Shown: positions 1 through 10,125 of the stretch, piece by piece
Numbering within the stretch: position 1 is the stretch's first letter
How the letters are laid out: the number at the start of each line of letters is the position of its first letter
Assembly (NCBI GenBank): GCA_024811115.1
Contig: JAKOGH010000743.1
Span: forward strand, 186,001 to 250,000
Direction of reading: 5' to 3'
Length of the DNA: 64,000 nt
Origin: Terana coerulea
Lineage: Eukaryota > Basidiomycota > Agaricomycetes > Polyporales > Phanerochaetaceae
Notes under the pieces: model-generated
Told to the model about the DNA's origin: nothing
The model's input: only the letters and a program-made list of their open reading frames with translations
Databases searched by the model: none
Made by a program: the position numbers and the translations under genes

Positions 1-2513
1 ACTACTCGGACCTTTCTCTTCACGCAAGAACGACTCGCACAAGATCTTGTCCGAACTGTACGCCTTCCTCTATCTGCGAGCCATGCCCTACTTTGACACC
101 CCTTTAAACCGCAGTGGCTCCGGTCCTTATGACCCCCAAGATGGCCAGCGCAACCGCAAACGCCGCGAGCAAGCGAGGGGCCATCGAGAGCTCCACGGGC
201 TCAGTGTCGAAGATGGACTTCGCCGCCCTGGGCCGCGCGCCGCTGCGGCTCACGATGGGCGGGCGCCGGACGACGGCGCGCGACCTGCAGATCGTCGAGG
301 CGACGGACGAGCTGCTCGCGGCGGACGTGCCCGAGCCGGCGGGCGTCGCGGAGAGCGTGAGCCTGCTCCGCGGCTTCGCGGCGACGATGCCCAGCGCGGA
401 CCGCGGCCGCGCGCGGCGGCGGCAGGCGCACCACGTCGAGGCACCGCGCCTCGGCTTGAAACGACTCGGTGCGCATGCGCGCGGGATGCTCAGCGAGGAG
501 GACGACCGGGACAGCGTGGTGAGCGAGGAGGATGCGGTGCTCGTGGGCGGGCGCGGGACGACGGGGCGGAGGGGCAAGGGAAGCGGAAAGCACGGCAGAG
601 TTTGAGTGCGAGCGTGGTGCTTGGGCGGGACGAGCTCCTGCGGCAGTCTCACGAGATCGAGCGGGATAAAGAGAACCTCTATGTTCGCAGAGTATGTCGT
701 GTCACGAGACTCTATGTGTGGCGTATGCTGAACCCTTGCCAGGCTCTGATCAATAACGAGATTGACGAGATCACACATAAAATCGAAGCACTGGATGTGA
801 TTCGTTCAAAATTGGAGCAGGACCTCTTAAAGTTGCAAGAGGATGAGCTTGAGCTGGAAGACGAACGTGAGTGTCCTGCAACATCGGTTCACTATTGAAG
901 CTAATGATTATGACAGTGGAGGGCGTTCAGGAGCGACTAGAAGTAGAAGAGTCGCAAGCACGCTCGTCAAAAAGCTCACAGCCATTACCTCAAAGCTTAC
1001 GACGACGAAAAGGTCAGTAAATGCTGTTAGGTGTTGACGTAGATGCTAATGGCTGTGCAACAGGACCTGCATTTCTGCCCTCAGAACACGCAGAACTTCC
1101 GCATGGAGTCGCTTTCATGGTAAGAACATGCATATAGCCAAGTTACACCCCACGCTGACTATATATCCGGTAGTCATTGGAGGGTCATACGTCTCGAATT
1201 TCCGCGCTCGACTTCAGCGAGCCATATGGTACGCTTGTGTCAGCGGCGCTGGACGACCCACAACCCCGAGTGTGGGATCTGCTAACAGGAGAGGAGATCG
1301 GTCGGCTACGTGGACACCAGGGAACAGTCAAGTGTCTGCAGGTGGAAGGTACATTATGTCTTACGGGTGGAGAGGACGGCAACGTGCGGGTATGGGACCT
1401 GGAAAAGGCGGGCGAGGACGATGACTGGGAGCGGGACATGCATCTGAATGATGTGCCGGAAGAGGATGAAGGCGTGGATGAGCTGGGGATGCGGAAAGAG
1501 CCACATATCAACGGGCCATGGGATACGGCAGGGAGGAACGGGATCAGTGGACACATTCGATGGCCCCTGTGTCCGGATATTCGAAGGGCACTCCAAAGCA
1601 GTAACCGCGCTGTATTTCGAGAATAACACATTGGTGAGTTCATTGGCATTGATTATGGTGCCATGAAAGTGTTGACACTGCGGGGGTATAGGTGACTGGT
1701 GCAGCAGACAAGACCATACGGCAGTGGGATCTGAATACCGGCCAATGCGTCAACACCATGGACCTCCTCTGGGCGATTTCACATGCGCCCGCGCTGGCCC
1801 CAGGCGCCGCGCTCCCGAACCACCTCTTCCCGGGCGCCGCGGCAGCCGCGGGCACCTTCTCCGTCCCGACGCCGCCGTTCGCGGACGGCAGCTGGGACAT
1901 GTACCAAGACTTCGTCGGCGGCGTGCAGTCCTGGGGCGACGCTGCCCTCGTGAGCGGCAGCGGCGACGGCGCCGTGCGCATGTGGGACAGTGCGTATCGC
2001 TGCAATTGTGTTCTGCATGTGCGCTGGCTGAACATTCTCTGCAGTGCGCACCGGCTCCGAGTTTCGGACGTTGTTGGGCCACACTGCGCCCGTGACCTGC
2101 ATGCGGTTCGACGAGCTCCACATCGTGAGCGGCAGTCTGGATAAGTCGATCCGGGTACGTCCTCGTCTCCTGCACGCCGGCGCCGCTTGTTGACCTGTGG
2201 TAGATCTGGGATATCCGGACGGGCGGCTTGCTCGACACGCTGCAGTATGACTATCCTATCACTGCTCTTGCAGTTCGACACACGCAAGATCGTCGCGGCC
2301 GTCGGCGAAAACGGCATAGACGTGAGCTATCTTCTATCTCCCCAGTCTGCGTGTCACTTACACGCCGTCGGGCAGGTGTACAACCGCACGAGCATGCAGC
2401 ACTCCCGCCTGATTACCAACGGCCACACGCAGCCCGTGCACACGCTGCGGTACCAGGACAAGTACATGGTCTCAGGCGGACGCGACTCGATCATCAAGTG
2501 TTGGGCACTATGA
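1..2513 (+). CDS. MDV1: Mdv1/Caf4-like WD40 mitochondrial division adaptor (5' partial)
   Basis: Adaptor that links outer-membrane Fis1 to dynamin Dnm1 in mitochondrial fission (family knowledge). The gene enters from the left already in frame (SELYAFLYLRAMPYFD). A coiled-coil segment follows (NNEIDEITHKIEALD, about 743-860), then about seven WD40 repeats (GHTSRISALDFS, WDLLTGEEIG, GHSKAVTALYFE, WDIRTGGLLD, GHTQPVHTLRYQD), ending in IIKCWAL and TGA. Introns fit at 519-598, 692-742, 867-916, 1013-1063, 1120-1173, 1634-1691, 1990-2044, 2155-2203 and 2322-2375. The frame also changes near 108-177, near 1474-1550 (a 58-nt intron 1474-1531 would fix it) and at about 2267-2272, where no intron fits, so a one-base indel is likely. 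Domain order makes Mdv1 much more likely than a generic WD40 protein. Confidence 0.85.
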
Positions 2514-2892
2514 TTGCGCGTCATTGCATACGTAGCAGCGAACGGACATCTAGCTTCTCCTGATATCCCGCATTCTACCACTCGCATTAGACAATACACA
2601 GCACATCCTCATGTAAATTAATCCTCACATAGCGGTACACACAAACACTAACGAAATTATTGCTGGAACTGGTGTTGATTGAGACCGTAATACCCGCTAA
2701 ATAAGTTTGGCTGTTCTTAGAGCAAAACCTATGCGTTAGGCGCAAAGATGCGTTTGTCTACGACTCAATTATGGTTTCAGAATACAACAAAAGGAATACA
2801 AAACATGGGGTGCGTGCATAGTTTAGGTCCAGATGTGATAGGATGCGACAGGTCAAGTAACAAAAATAAATGGGTTGATGTCGGTGTGCTCG
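2514..2892. other. Intergenic, convergent 3' flanks
   Basis: AT-richer spacer between two convergent genes. I see no coding exon, RNA gene or repeat; it presumably holds both 3' UTRs. Confidence 0.5.
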
Positions 2893-5425
2893 TCATGGTA
2901 TGTAGATCTTCGAAAATCCTTCCACTCTGTAAACAGTTCGTCAGCTTCAGCTGATGCGCTGTAGGCGTTGAACCACTCACGGTCTACGGCAGCAGGGACA
3001 CAGATGCTTGGACGCCGCCGACCGAGACGCCAAGTTCTCCCGACAGTCGTCGCACAGCGCAAGGCACCTACGACACGGCACGGCCTGTCAGCACTACACA
3101 CTCGCTATCGCGACCACGGCACTCACCGACACGGCCAGCAGATGATCTCGCGCTGCTCGACGGTGCAGATCACGCAGTGCCGGCGCGCCTCCCACGTGCC
3201 GTCGTCCGGCGGGTGCGCCTGCCGCGCCGTGCGCCGCTCGTGCACGAACGCGTCCCAGCTGCCGAGCGGCGCGCCGGGCGCGGCCGATGCACCCGTGGTG
3301 AGACGCGAGTATCGCCGCCGCGTGAGCGGCGACGCGGACGGGTTCGTGAGGTGCGCGAGCAGCAGCGGCGCGGAGGCGGACGTGCCCGCGGCGACGGAGA
3401 GGTCGGCGTACAGCGTCAGGGCGTCGGCGGCGCCGTTGTCGTCGCGTTCCTCGCTGCCTGCTGCGTCTGAGTCTTCCGAGTCTTCGGAGTCTGAGGCGTC
3501 CGATGACGGTTCCAGCGAGCCGTGCGGGTCAAAGTCTTGCTCATCGTCGGACAGCTCGTCGCCGCGGAGGAACCGCTCATAGAACGCGACGTCGACTTCG
3601 ACTTCCGCGGCGGGTGCGGTAGCTATAGATAAGTCTTCCTGGTCTTTACCGGGTGTGTCATCTGCGGGAGGAGCAGGCTGCCTCCGTCCTCTGGCGACGG
3701 CCCAGAGCAGCCGTCCCGACCCGCTCACGACCTTCCACAGCCCGAGTAGGAACTTGACGAGCTCCTTCGTCCACGTCGCGTTGACGAGCGCGTCGGCCCA
3801 CGCGTCCGAGTGTCTCGACGACGCCTTGACCGTCTTAATCTCATTCGCGAACCCACGATGCCCCCGGAGCCTCCTTGCCTGGCGCGACGGACGTGACGCC
3901 GGCGCGGCTGAGCTCAACGGTGCTGCCATCCGGCTCGAGCGGTGCGCGCGTGACGTCACCCGCCGCCTGCAGGATGCCGCCGACTTCATTCCCGAGGCCG
4001 GCGACGCTCGTCGCCTCGAGGCTCGCCGTGCCGAGGCGGAAGAGCACAACGGAAAAGTCCTCGTCCCACTTGGGCAGGAGCGTCGCAGCGTGGCCGACGA
4101 GTGGTTTCGCTACCGCGCCAGTCGTGAGCAGCTGCGCAAGCGCGTTGAGCGCGCAGGTGGTGAGCGTGACGGCAAGTAGGAAGGACTCGACAAAATTAGG
4201 AACGATGTTTGGGAGCGGGTACGAGGACGGGAAGCACCAGACGACAAGGTGGAAGTGCAGCAGGGAGAGCACGCCGCAGATCGTGGTCGGGATGAGCCGC
4301 TTGCGCCCCCAGGCTTGTTTGACTTCGAGGCAGTGCGTCATCGTCAGCTTGCATTAGTGTGCGTGAGCCTGGCGCATGTAGAGTAAGTTTGGGCGCGACG
4401 GACCTGCAGCAACGGCAGCATCATCGTGATAATGACATGGACATCCGGACGGGACGCTATCCCCTCTAAGCTTGTGCACGTGCGTCATAGGGGACGCATA
4501 CACGTAAAGCACGAAGGAGTAGCCAAACTGTGCAATGGCTCCATGAGATACGGTGCACAGTATTCGGCAAGGGAGATCCGCCTCACCAGGTTGAAGGGCG
4601 CGTTCCCAGGCGAATGATACCCTTCCATGCCATTCGTAAGCGCTGCGACGAACAGCGCGACACAGACTGAGAGAAAGGTGGACCAGCAGACTTCATCCAT
4701 GGATTTCTCGGAGGCCCAGCGACCCAGGCTGTTGATGGCATGGTTCGTGGAATACGGATACATGTTCGACGTCTGGAGCAGGATGACGGTCCACAGGGTG
4801 AGGGCTTTGAGAAGCAGATAGATCGACGGTATTCGAAACACAAAGCGCGACTTGGTTGCCGACAGATTGACTGGCAAGAACGAGCGGAGGAGTGTTCTCC
4901 ACGACCGACCGCCGACCCGCCGCTCAAGCGACCGTATCTGCCGGTGGTACGATGCCGAATGGCGAGGGGGCACGACGATGTTCTGGACTCTGTTCAGAAG
5001 GAAAGCCTAATCATAATAAGTAGATATTGCGCATGGCGGGCTGGCGGACTCACCATAAAGAACAGGCCAAAGAAGTAGCCTGAGGTGAGGAACCCCCATG
5101 GCCCTGGGAGAGGCGTCACGCCGCTGTCGCGCATGCGCTGGTGTACGCGCGCAGCGACCTCCGACGTACTCGCGCCGTCGTAGTCCCCGTCGGCCTGCAC
5201 GAGAGGTTGGTCGAGGATGTTGTCGAGATGGCGCATGCGACTGAGCATGCGCGCGGGCAAGCGCAGGAAATGCCGTGCGAGCTTGGCCGTGAAGCTGACA
5301 TTGTATGGTGCAGCGTCGGCAGGGCCGGTGATGCCAATGTCGGCCGTCGTCTGCATTATCGAGATGGTGGTGGTGGTGGCTGCATGAGGTGTGGCTGTGG
5401 ACGTCGTCGCATGCTGTCTCCTCAC
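2893..5425 (-). CDS. Multi-pass membrane RING-type E3 ubiquitin ligase, Asi1/Asi3-like
   Basis: Likely an endomembrane or inner-nuclear-membrane ubiquitin ligase. The C-terminus is a RING split by two introns (2927-2980 and 3068-3126): HCVICTVEQREIICWPC, then RCLALCDDCRENLASR, then HLCPCCRRP, ending VEGFSKIYIP. That ending appears only after the 54-nt intron is removed, which places the stop at 2893. Upstream are several hydrophobic spans (GFLTSGYFFGLFFM; IYLLLKALTLWTVILL; TFLSVCVALFVAALT; FVESFLLAVTLTTCALNAL) and an acidic Ser/Asp/Glu-rich loop. The start is the ATG ending at 5425, though a downstream Met is possible. A one-base frame break lies near 3855-3875 in a C5 run. The Asi assignment rests on topology plus the C-terminal RING ending in VEG-IYIP; another RING membrane ligase is possible. 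Confidence 0.65.
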
Positions 5426-6069
5426 CGTTCCGGGCGTTCCAGCGGGCGTCGGTGATCAATATCCAAAACCGGTATTTCAATGATAAGATGAGATCCTTAC
5501 TTACGATCGGGACTAGCCGCTAAGTAGATAAGATTGTGTACAGCTTACGATCACTGCGACCCCGCACCCTTGATTCCGGCCTTGTCTGCGCCCTACGACC
5601 CCACACTGCTCACACGAACATCGCAGCATAGCGTCGGTCAACACCGGTGAACAACATGTTGTGCGGCACTTCAGCACGCCAGTACGGGTCTTACCCTTCG
5701 TCGGACTTTGCAACAACATGCCTGTGATATTCTTGGTACCTGGAAATGTCGCCCAGGACGGAACTGGCCCGTTTGGCCAAAGGAACGATCAGGTGGACGA
5801 CGGTAACTGCGACGAGACGGAAGGGCTGGCGGGATGGTTCGTAGGCTAGGGATGAACTCTAATGAAGAGCAGCGCTTCGAAGAGATGCATCTATGACCAG
5901 GCGGCAGCGGCCAGGACTCATAAAAGGCAGCCATGCACGATGCTAACCTGCACCCCCGGCCCTCCTCCGTCCCAGCCACGCCCCCTCTCTCTCAGTCTTT
6001 TCGCACCCTTCGCCGTGCGCGACCAAACCTTGAGCCTGCCCACACACAGCCCCGCCTGCTGCGCGCAAA
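5426..6069. promoter_or_regulatory. Divergent intergenic region with TATA-like box and CT tract
   Basis: No coding exon is supported here. On the plus strand a cataaaagg TATA-like box lies near 5918-5926. A pyrimidine-rich tract (ccctctctctcagtctttt) near 5983-6002 precedes the ATG at 6070; CT tracts before the start are common in basidiomycete promoters. Confidence 0.4.
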
Positions 6070-6447
6070 ATGCGTCCCCTCTCGATTCTCTCACTCGCCT
6101 CACGCAGGTCCTCTGTAAGCTCTCACGTGCTGCTGCGCTGCGACCTGCATCGGACTTACCCCTACGCGCCCTACAGGACTCTCATGTATCCTCGAAGCGC
6201 AGCTCGCTGCTGTCCACCCACTCATCAAATTCCCAAGTCATACCCATCTCGGTGAGCAGCGCTCGCGCAGATATCAGGTCGTCAAAACCTTACGCACATT
6301 TCCCCGTAGCTGCCAAGCCCCACCGCCGCTGCGGACAGCCGTGCAGAGCCGGCAAGTGGAAACGCAGAGATGATGGACGACGACAACATGGCCTGGGGGC
6401 GTCCCGCGTCCTCCAAGGCGGGCCGCCGTCGTACTCGTTTCTGGTGA
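6070..6447 (+). CDS. Small spliced 85-aa protein of unknown function
   Basis: I do not recognise it. The model is three exons (6070-6114, 6177-6251, 6310-6447) separated by two phase-0 introns with strong signals: gtaagc...ctacag (62 nt) and gtgagc...cccgtag (58 nt). The product begins MRPLSILSLASRRSS, an Arg/Ser/Leu-rich amphipathic start that would suit a mitochondrial presequence. An acidic patch (MMDDDNMAWGRP) and a basic end (KAGRRRTRFW) follow. Two co-phased introns, a TATA-like box and a CT tract argue for a real gene; the lack of any recognised family argues for caution. A longer alternative frame stays open to 6527. Confidence 0.45.
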
Positions 6448-6785
6448 TCGTTCTCATGCAGCAGCAAAAGCGACGACGCCGGCGGCGAGCCATACGGACC
6501 ATCATGTCATGGGTTTACGACACATAAGATACCCATCTGCGATCTAATTTGTACAATACTGGGCAGTTGAAAGGTTGTTGGACTTGCGGGAAATCACGAG
6601 GCTAATGTAAACCAATGCTATGCGACGCTTTGCAATCATCGATTCCCGAGTGGCACCACTGAGCTTGTCACGGAATTCATTCGCATCATCGTCCATTCAA
6701 GCACTAGAGGCTATTCTTGCACTACTCGTACAGAAGATCCAGGAATCCTGACTGCGTGTTGGCACTCACCCAGATCAGCATTCCG
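6448..6785. other. Intergenic, convergent 3' flanks
   Basis: Spacer between the small plus-strand gene and the 3' end of the thiolase gene. No feature seen. Confidence 0.4.
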
Positions 6786-9069
6786 TCAAAGCCGGGCTGC
6801 CTGCAATACAAACGGCGAGTGCTTCTGCGCCTTCACCTTGTCCACGTCCGCCATCGTGACGGGGCGGCACTCATGGGCGTGGTTGTACCCAACCCTGCCA
6901 CCACAGGCCCAGAACTGCTTAGAAAGTTGTCCCGAATATGAGAACGGGTGTACGCACCTGTCCCTGCCGTCTGCGCCACCTTGCCTGTAGAATTCCGGCC
7001 TGCGAAGCAAGGAACAGACGACGGCGCCACCCAGCCCAATGTTCTGCACCATGCCGTACTTGCCCCGCGGGTCAGGCACGGCGAACAGTCCTGGTGCCTG
7101 CACAGGCCCTGCCCCTAAAACATTTATCCGCGCGTTTAGAGTTCACTGAACCTGCATGCGCGTGGAAGTTCTCACATTCTCTTAGCTGCACTGCGGCGCG
7201 CGCGCTACGTCAGCGGGGCACGAGAGCGGAGGGAACAGCAATGGTAGCCTACTGGTGATGTAGAAGTGCATCCCGAGGCCCGTGGCGCCGAGCGGGTGCC
7301 CCTTCGCCTCCAAGCCTCCGCTCGGGTTGATGACATACTTGCCTCCATACTACAGAAAATTCGAGGGTATGAGCCGGGGCGCCGGAAGGAGCATGCATGT
7401 CCGCGCACGGGCGAGCCGCACTCACCGTGTTGTCGCCCGCGTCCACCATCTTGTGAGCCTCGCCGGGTGCACAGAGCCCCAGCGCGTCGTACGTGATAAG
7501 CTGTGCCCGGAGATCAACGATGGTGAGCACGCCTACTGCGCGGCCCCACGCACCTCGTTCGCGGCAAAGCAGTCGTGGAGCTCGACGACGCCGACCGCGT
7601 CTCTGCCCGCGCCCGGCGCAAAGCCCGCGTCGGCGAACACCACGTCCGCGCACTGCTTCGTCATCTCGTACCCGACGACGTTCATTGCGCGCTTGCTTTG
7701 GAACGTGGACGGATCGTCCGTGCGCAGTGCCTGTGCGATGAGCTCGACCGCTTGGTTTTCAAGCCCGTGCGCGTGCACAAAGGCCTCGGACGCGACGATG
7801 CAGCACGCCGCGCCGTCCTGTATGCGTGCACGCGGGTGCAGTTCAGCGCGGATCTGAAAAGTAGAGCGGGCATGCACTGACCGAGGTGGGGCTGCACATG
7901 TACTTGGTCAATTGTTTCGTGATCTTGGGCGCGTTGAGAACCTGCTCCACGCTCCAACCGTCGCGGAACTGCGAGTACGGGTTGTTGACGGAGTGCTTGT
8001 GATTTTTCGAGGCTGTCCACAGCGCGTTCTTCAGCACCCGGGCACATGCGGGGGAAAACAACATGAATAAATAACACACCAATCTTCGCGAGATGCTCGA
8101 TGTTCGCGCCGTAATTGTCAAAGTACTCCTGCGCCGCGTTCGCGAACATTCGCGGCGCACCAGGCCCGAAATTCTCTCCGCTGCTGAGCGTCCGCTCAGC
8201 TTCGGCAGTCGCCTCGTTCAAAATCAGGCCCGGCGGCGGCCTGTCAGGCCAGTTGGACTTCAGGCTGCCGGGGGACATGCGCTCGAAGCCTAGAGCCAAG
8301 GAACATTCGACAAGCCCGGACTTGACCATGTTGTTCGCTTGGTACAGCGCAGTGCTTCCGGTCGAACAGTTGTTGTTGACGTTCGTGACAGGTATACCCG
8401 TCAGGCCTAGATTGTACAAGGCACGCTGGGAGTATGGCTGTCAGAGATGTAAATCTCAGGCGGCTGGTTGTAGCCTCGTACCTGGCCGGTACAGGAGTCG
8501 CCGTAGCAGTAGCCCACATAGGCAGCTTCGACGGCGTCGTATGTGATACCTGCAAAGTCAATGTTACTACTTGGCATGAGCATAACTGGCCGTTTATACG
8601 AGATCCACGATCGCCATTTCCCAGAGCGAAAGTTCCAGGCGAGTGATTAGCTAGATGGCTTTGGCAACTCTTCCCACCAAGGCAGAGCAAGTCCTAACCG
8701 CAGGCCGTAGTCGTGCGTTCCATCTGTCCCACCAGTTCTGAACAGGCTGCGGAGGATCGCCAGAGGAACAGTGTGTGATAGTTCCCAGACTCCTTGGCCA
8801 CTCGACTACTAAGTGTGCACTGTTGAACGGACATACCTGCGTCGAGCAAGGCCTTCGTGGCCGCCTCTAATCCCATCTACCAGCATCCTTGTCAGACTCG
8901 GCTGCTGCGGTGTAAACCCGCACGTACATCTTCGACATTCCTCGTCCCTCTTGGCTACCCAATGCGTGTCAGCCTCGCTGTTTCCGCACGCGAGAATAAT
9001 AGCACGCACCTTGATAAACGCAGTGCACCCCACACCGACGATGAACGTCCGTCGTCCTTTAGCTGGCAT
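6786..9069 (-). CDS. Peroxisomal SCP2-type thiolase (3-ketoacyl-CoA thiolase/SCP-x-like)
   Basis: Thiolase-fold acyltransferase, expected to cleave 3-ketoacyl-CoA in peroxisomal beta-oxidation. In order: [28 protein letters not shown]; the nucleophilic Cys motif [40 protein letters not shown]; the C-terminal catalytic loop [15 protein letters not shown]; and [11 protein letters not shown]. The protein ends in ARL, a good PTS1 peroxisome signal. There is no SCP2 lipid-transfer domain. Many short introns split it; one, about 8552-8835, is far longer than the rest (about 283 nt). The start ATG ends at 9069, 253 bp from the divergent LIP2 start. A small exon after TAFIK was not resolved. No frame break was needed in the parts I followed. 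Confidence 0.85.
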
Positions 9070-9321
9070 GTTGGTCGTTCGAGTTCAAGGTGCTTTCCCT
9101 CATCCCTCGCGGGGTCAAATGGCATTTACAACCTGGGAAAGCGAAGGCTGCGAAGCTCACAGGGGCGACCAGCTGTCTGATTGACCCGGGGGCATGATCA
9201 TGGTTCGGCACAAGTAGTGTCCATTTGCCCGTGGGCGTCTGTGGGTCCTTGTCCTCGACCACTACAATCTCGACCACTACCGACACTCACCGTTCATTGC
9301 GCTCTACGCTGCGCACCCAGC
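9070..9321. promoter_or_regulatory. Shared divergent promoter, thiolase/LIP2
   Basis: The 252 bp between two divergent start codons must hold both promoters. No clear TATA box was seen on either strand. Confidence 0.4.
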
Positions 9322-10125
9322 ATGTCCCTGCCCCCGATCTTCTACCACTACTTCAAAACTCCGCTGCCCTACGCCCGCACGCTCGCGCTCCAGGAGCAGC
9401 TGCACACCCTCCAGCTCGCGCAGCGCTGCCTCGGCACCCACCGCGACCTCCTGCTCCTGTTGCAGCACCGCCCGGTGTACACCGCGGGCCGCCGCCAGCT
9501 CGCGACGGCGCCCGACGTGCGCGCAGACGAGGCGCGCCTCACGCGCCTCGGCGCGGACTTCGTCGCGACGCGGCGCGGCGGGCAGTACACGTACCACGGG
9601 CCCGGGCAGCTCGTCGGCTACCCGCTGCTCGACCTCGCGCGCACCGCGCCGCCGCTCGGCATCCGTGACTACATCTGCAAGATGCAGACCGCGCTCCGGC
9701 GCCACCTCGCGGACGCGCACGGCGTGCGGAGCGCCGCGAATGACAACACGGGTGTGTTCCTCGACGCGCACACGAAGATCGCGAGCATCGGCGTGCAGGT
9801 GCGGCACCGCCTGACGTCGCACGGCTTTGCGCTTAACATCACGCGCGAGCCGACGAAGTGGTTCGAGCAGGTCGTCGCGTGTGGGCTGACGGACGTGAAG
9901 GCGGGGTGCATCGCGCAGGCGTCCACGACGCCCGCGGAGGGGGACGTGAGTGTGGGCGGGGAGATCCCGGGGTTAACGGAGCGATTTGGGCAGGAGTTTG
10001 GGAGGGAGATGGTGCCGTTGGATCTGGGTGCGGACCCTGAGGTCGGGCGAGCCATTCTGGAGGTGGAGGAGGAAGCGGCGAAAGCGGGCGATTGGGTGCG
10101 GGAGCCTTCCCCGGGACGGTCATGA
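9322..10125 (+). CDS. LIP2: Octanoyl-[acyl-carrier-protein]:protein transferase (LipB/Lip2)
   Basis: Transfers octanoyl from mitochondrial ACP to lipoyl-domain lysines (glycine-cleavage H protein, pyruvate and 2-oxoglutarate dehydrogenases), the first step of lipoate synthesis. A single uninterrupted exon of 267 codons carries the family signatures in order: LLLLQHRPVYTAGRR, RRGGQYTYHGPGQLVGYP, NTGVFLDAHTKIASIG (with the catalytic Lys), HGFALNI and VACGLTDVKAG (with the catalytic Cys). The ATG at 9322 gives the usual length and follows an in-frame upstream extension that lacks family features. The absence of introns contrasts with its neighbours. The C-terminal tail (about 45 residues past the core, Glu/Gly-rich) is longer than in bacterial LipB. 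Confidence 0.92.
   Translation: MSLPPIFYHYFKTPLPYARTLALQEQLHTLQLAQRCLGTHRDLLLLLQHRPVYTAGRRQLATAPDVRADEARLTRLGADFVATRRGGQYTYHGPGQLVGYPLLDLARTAPPLGIRDYICKMQTALRRHLADAHGVRSAANDNTGVFLDAHTKIASIGVQVRHRLTSHGFALNITREPTKWFEQVVACGLTDVKAGCIAQASTTPAEGDVSVGGEIPGLTERFGQEFGREMVPLDLGADPEVGRAILEVEEEAAKAGDWVREPSPGRS

Noticed and set aside
104..778. Long antisense ORFs opposite the Mdv1 gene
   Set aside because: They are open because of high GC in the Arg/Ala-rich region. They show no domain, and the sense strand has coherent introns and family motifs.
1474..1531. Definite frameshift in the Mdv1 gene at about 1.5 kb
   Set aside because: A 58-nt GT...CAG intron of the right phase can explain it, so it is not counted as a clear break.
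2977..2979. Stop codon ending the RING ligase right after CCRRP
   Set aside because: The TGA lies within a gtgagt donor; splicing 2927-2980 gives a conserved-looking end (VEGFSKIYIP).
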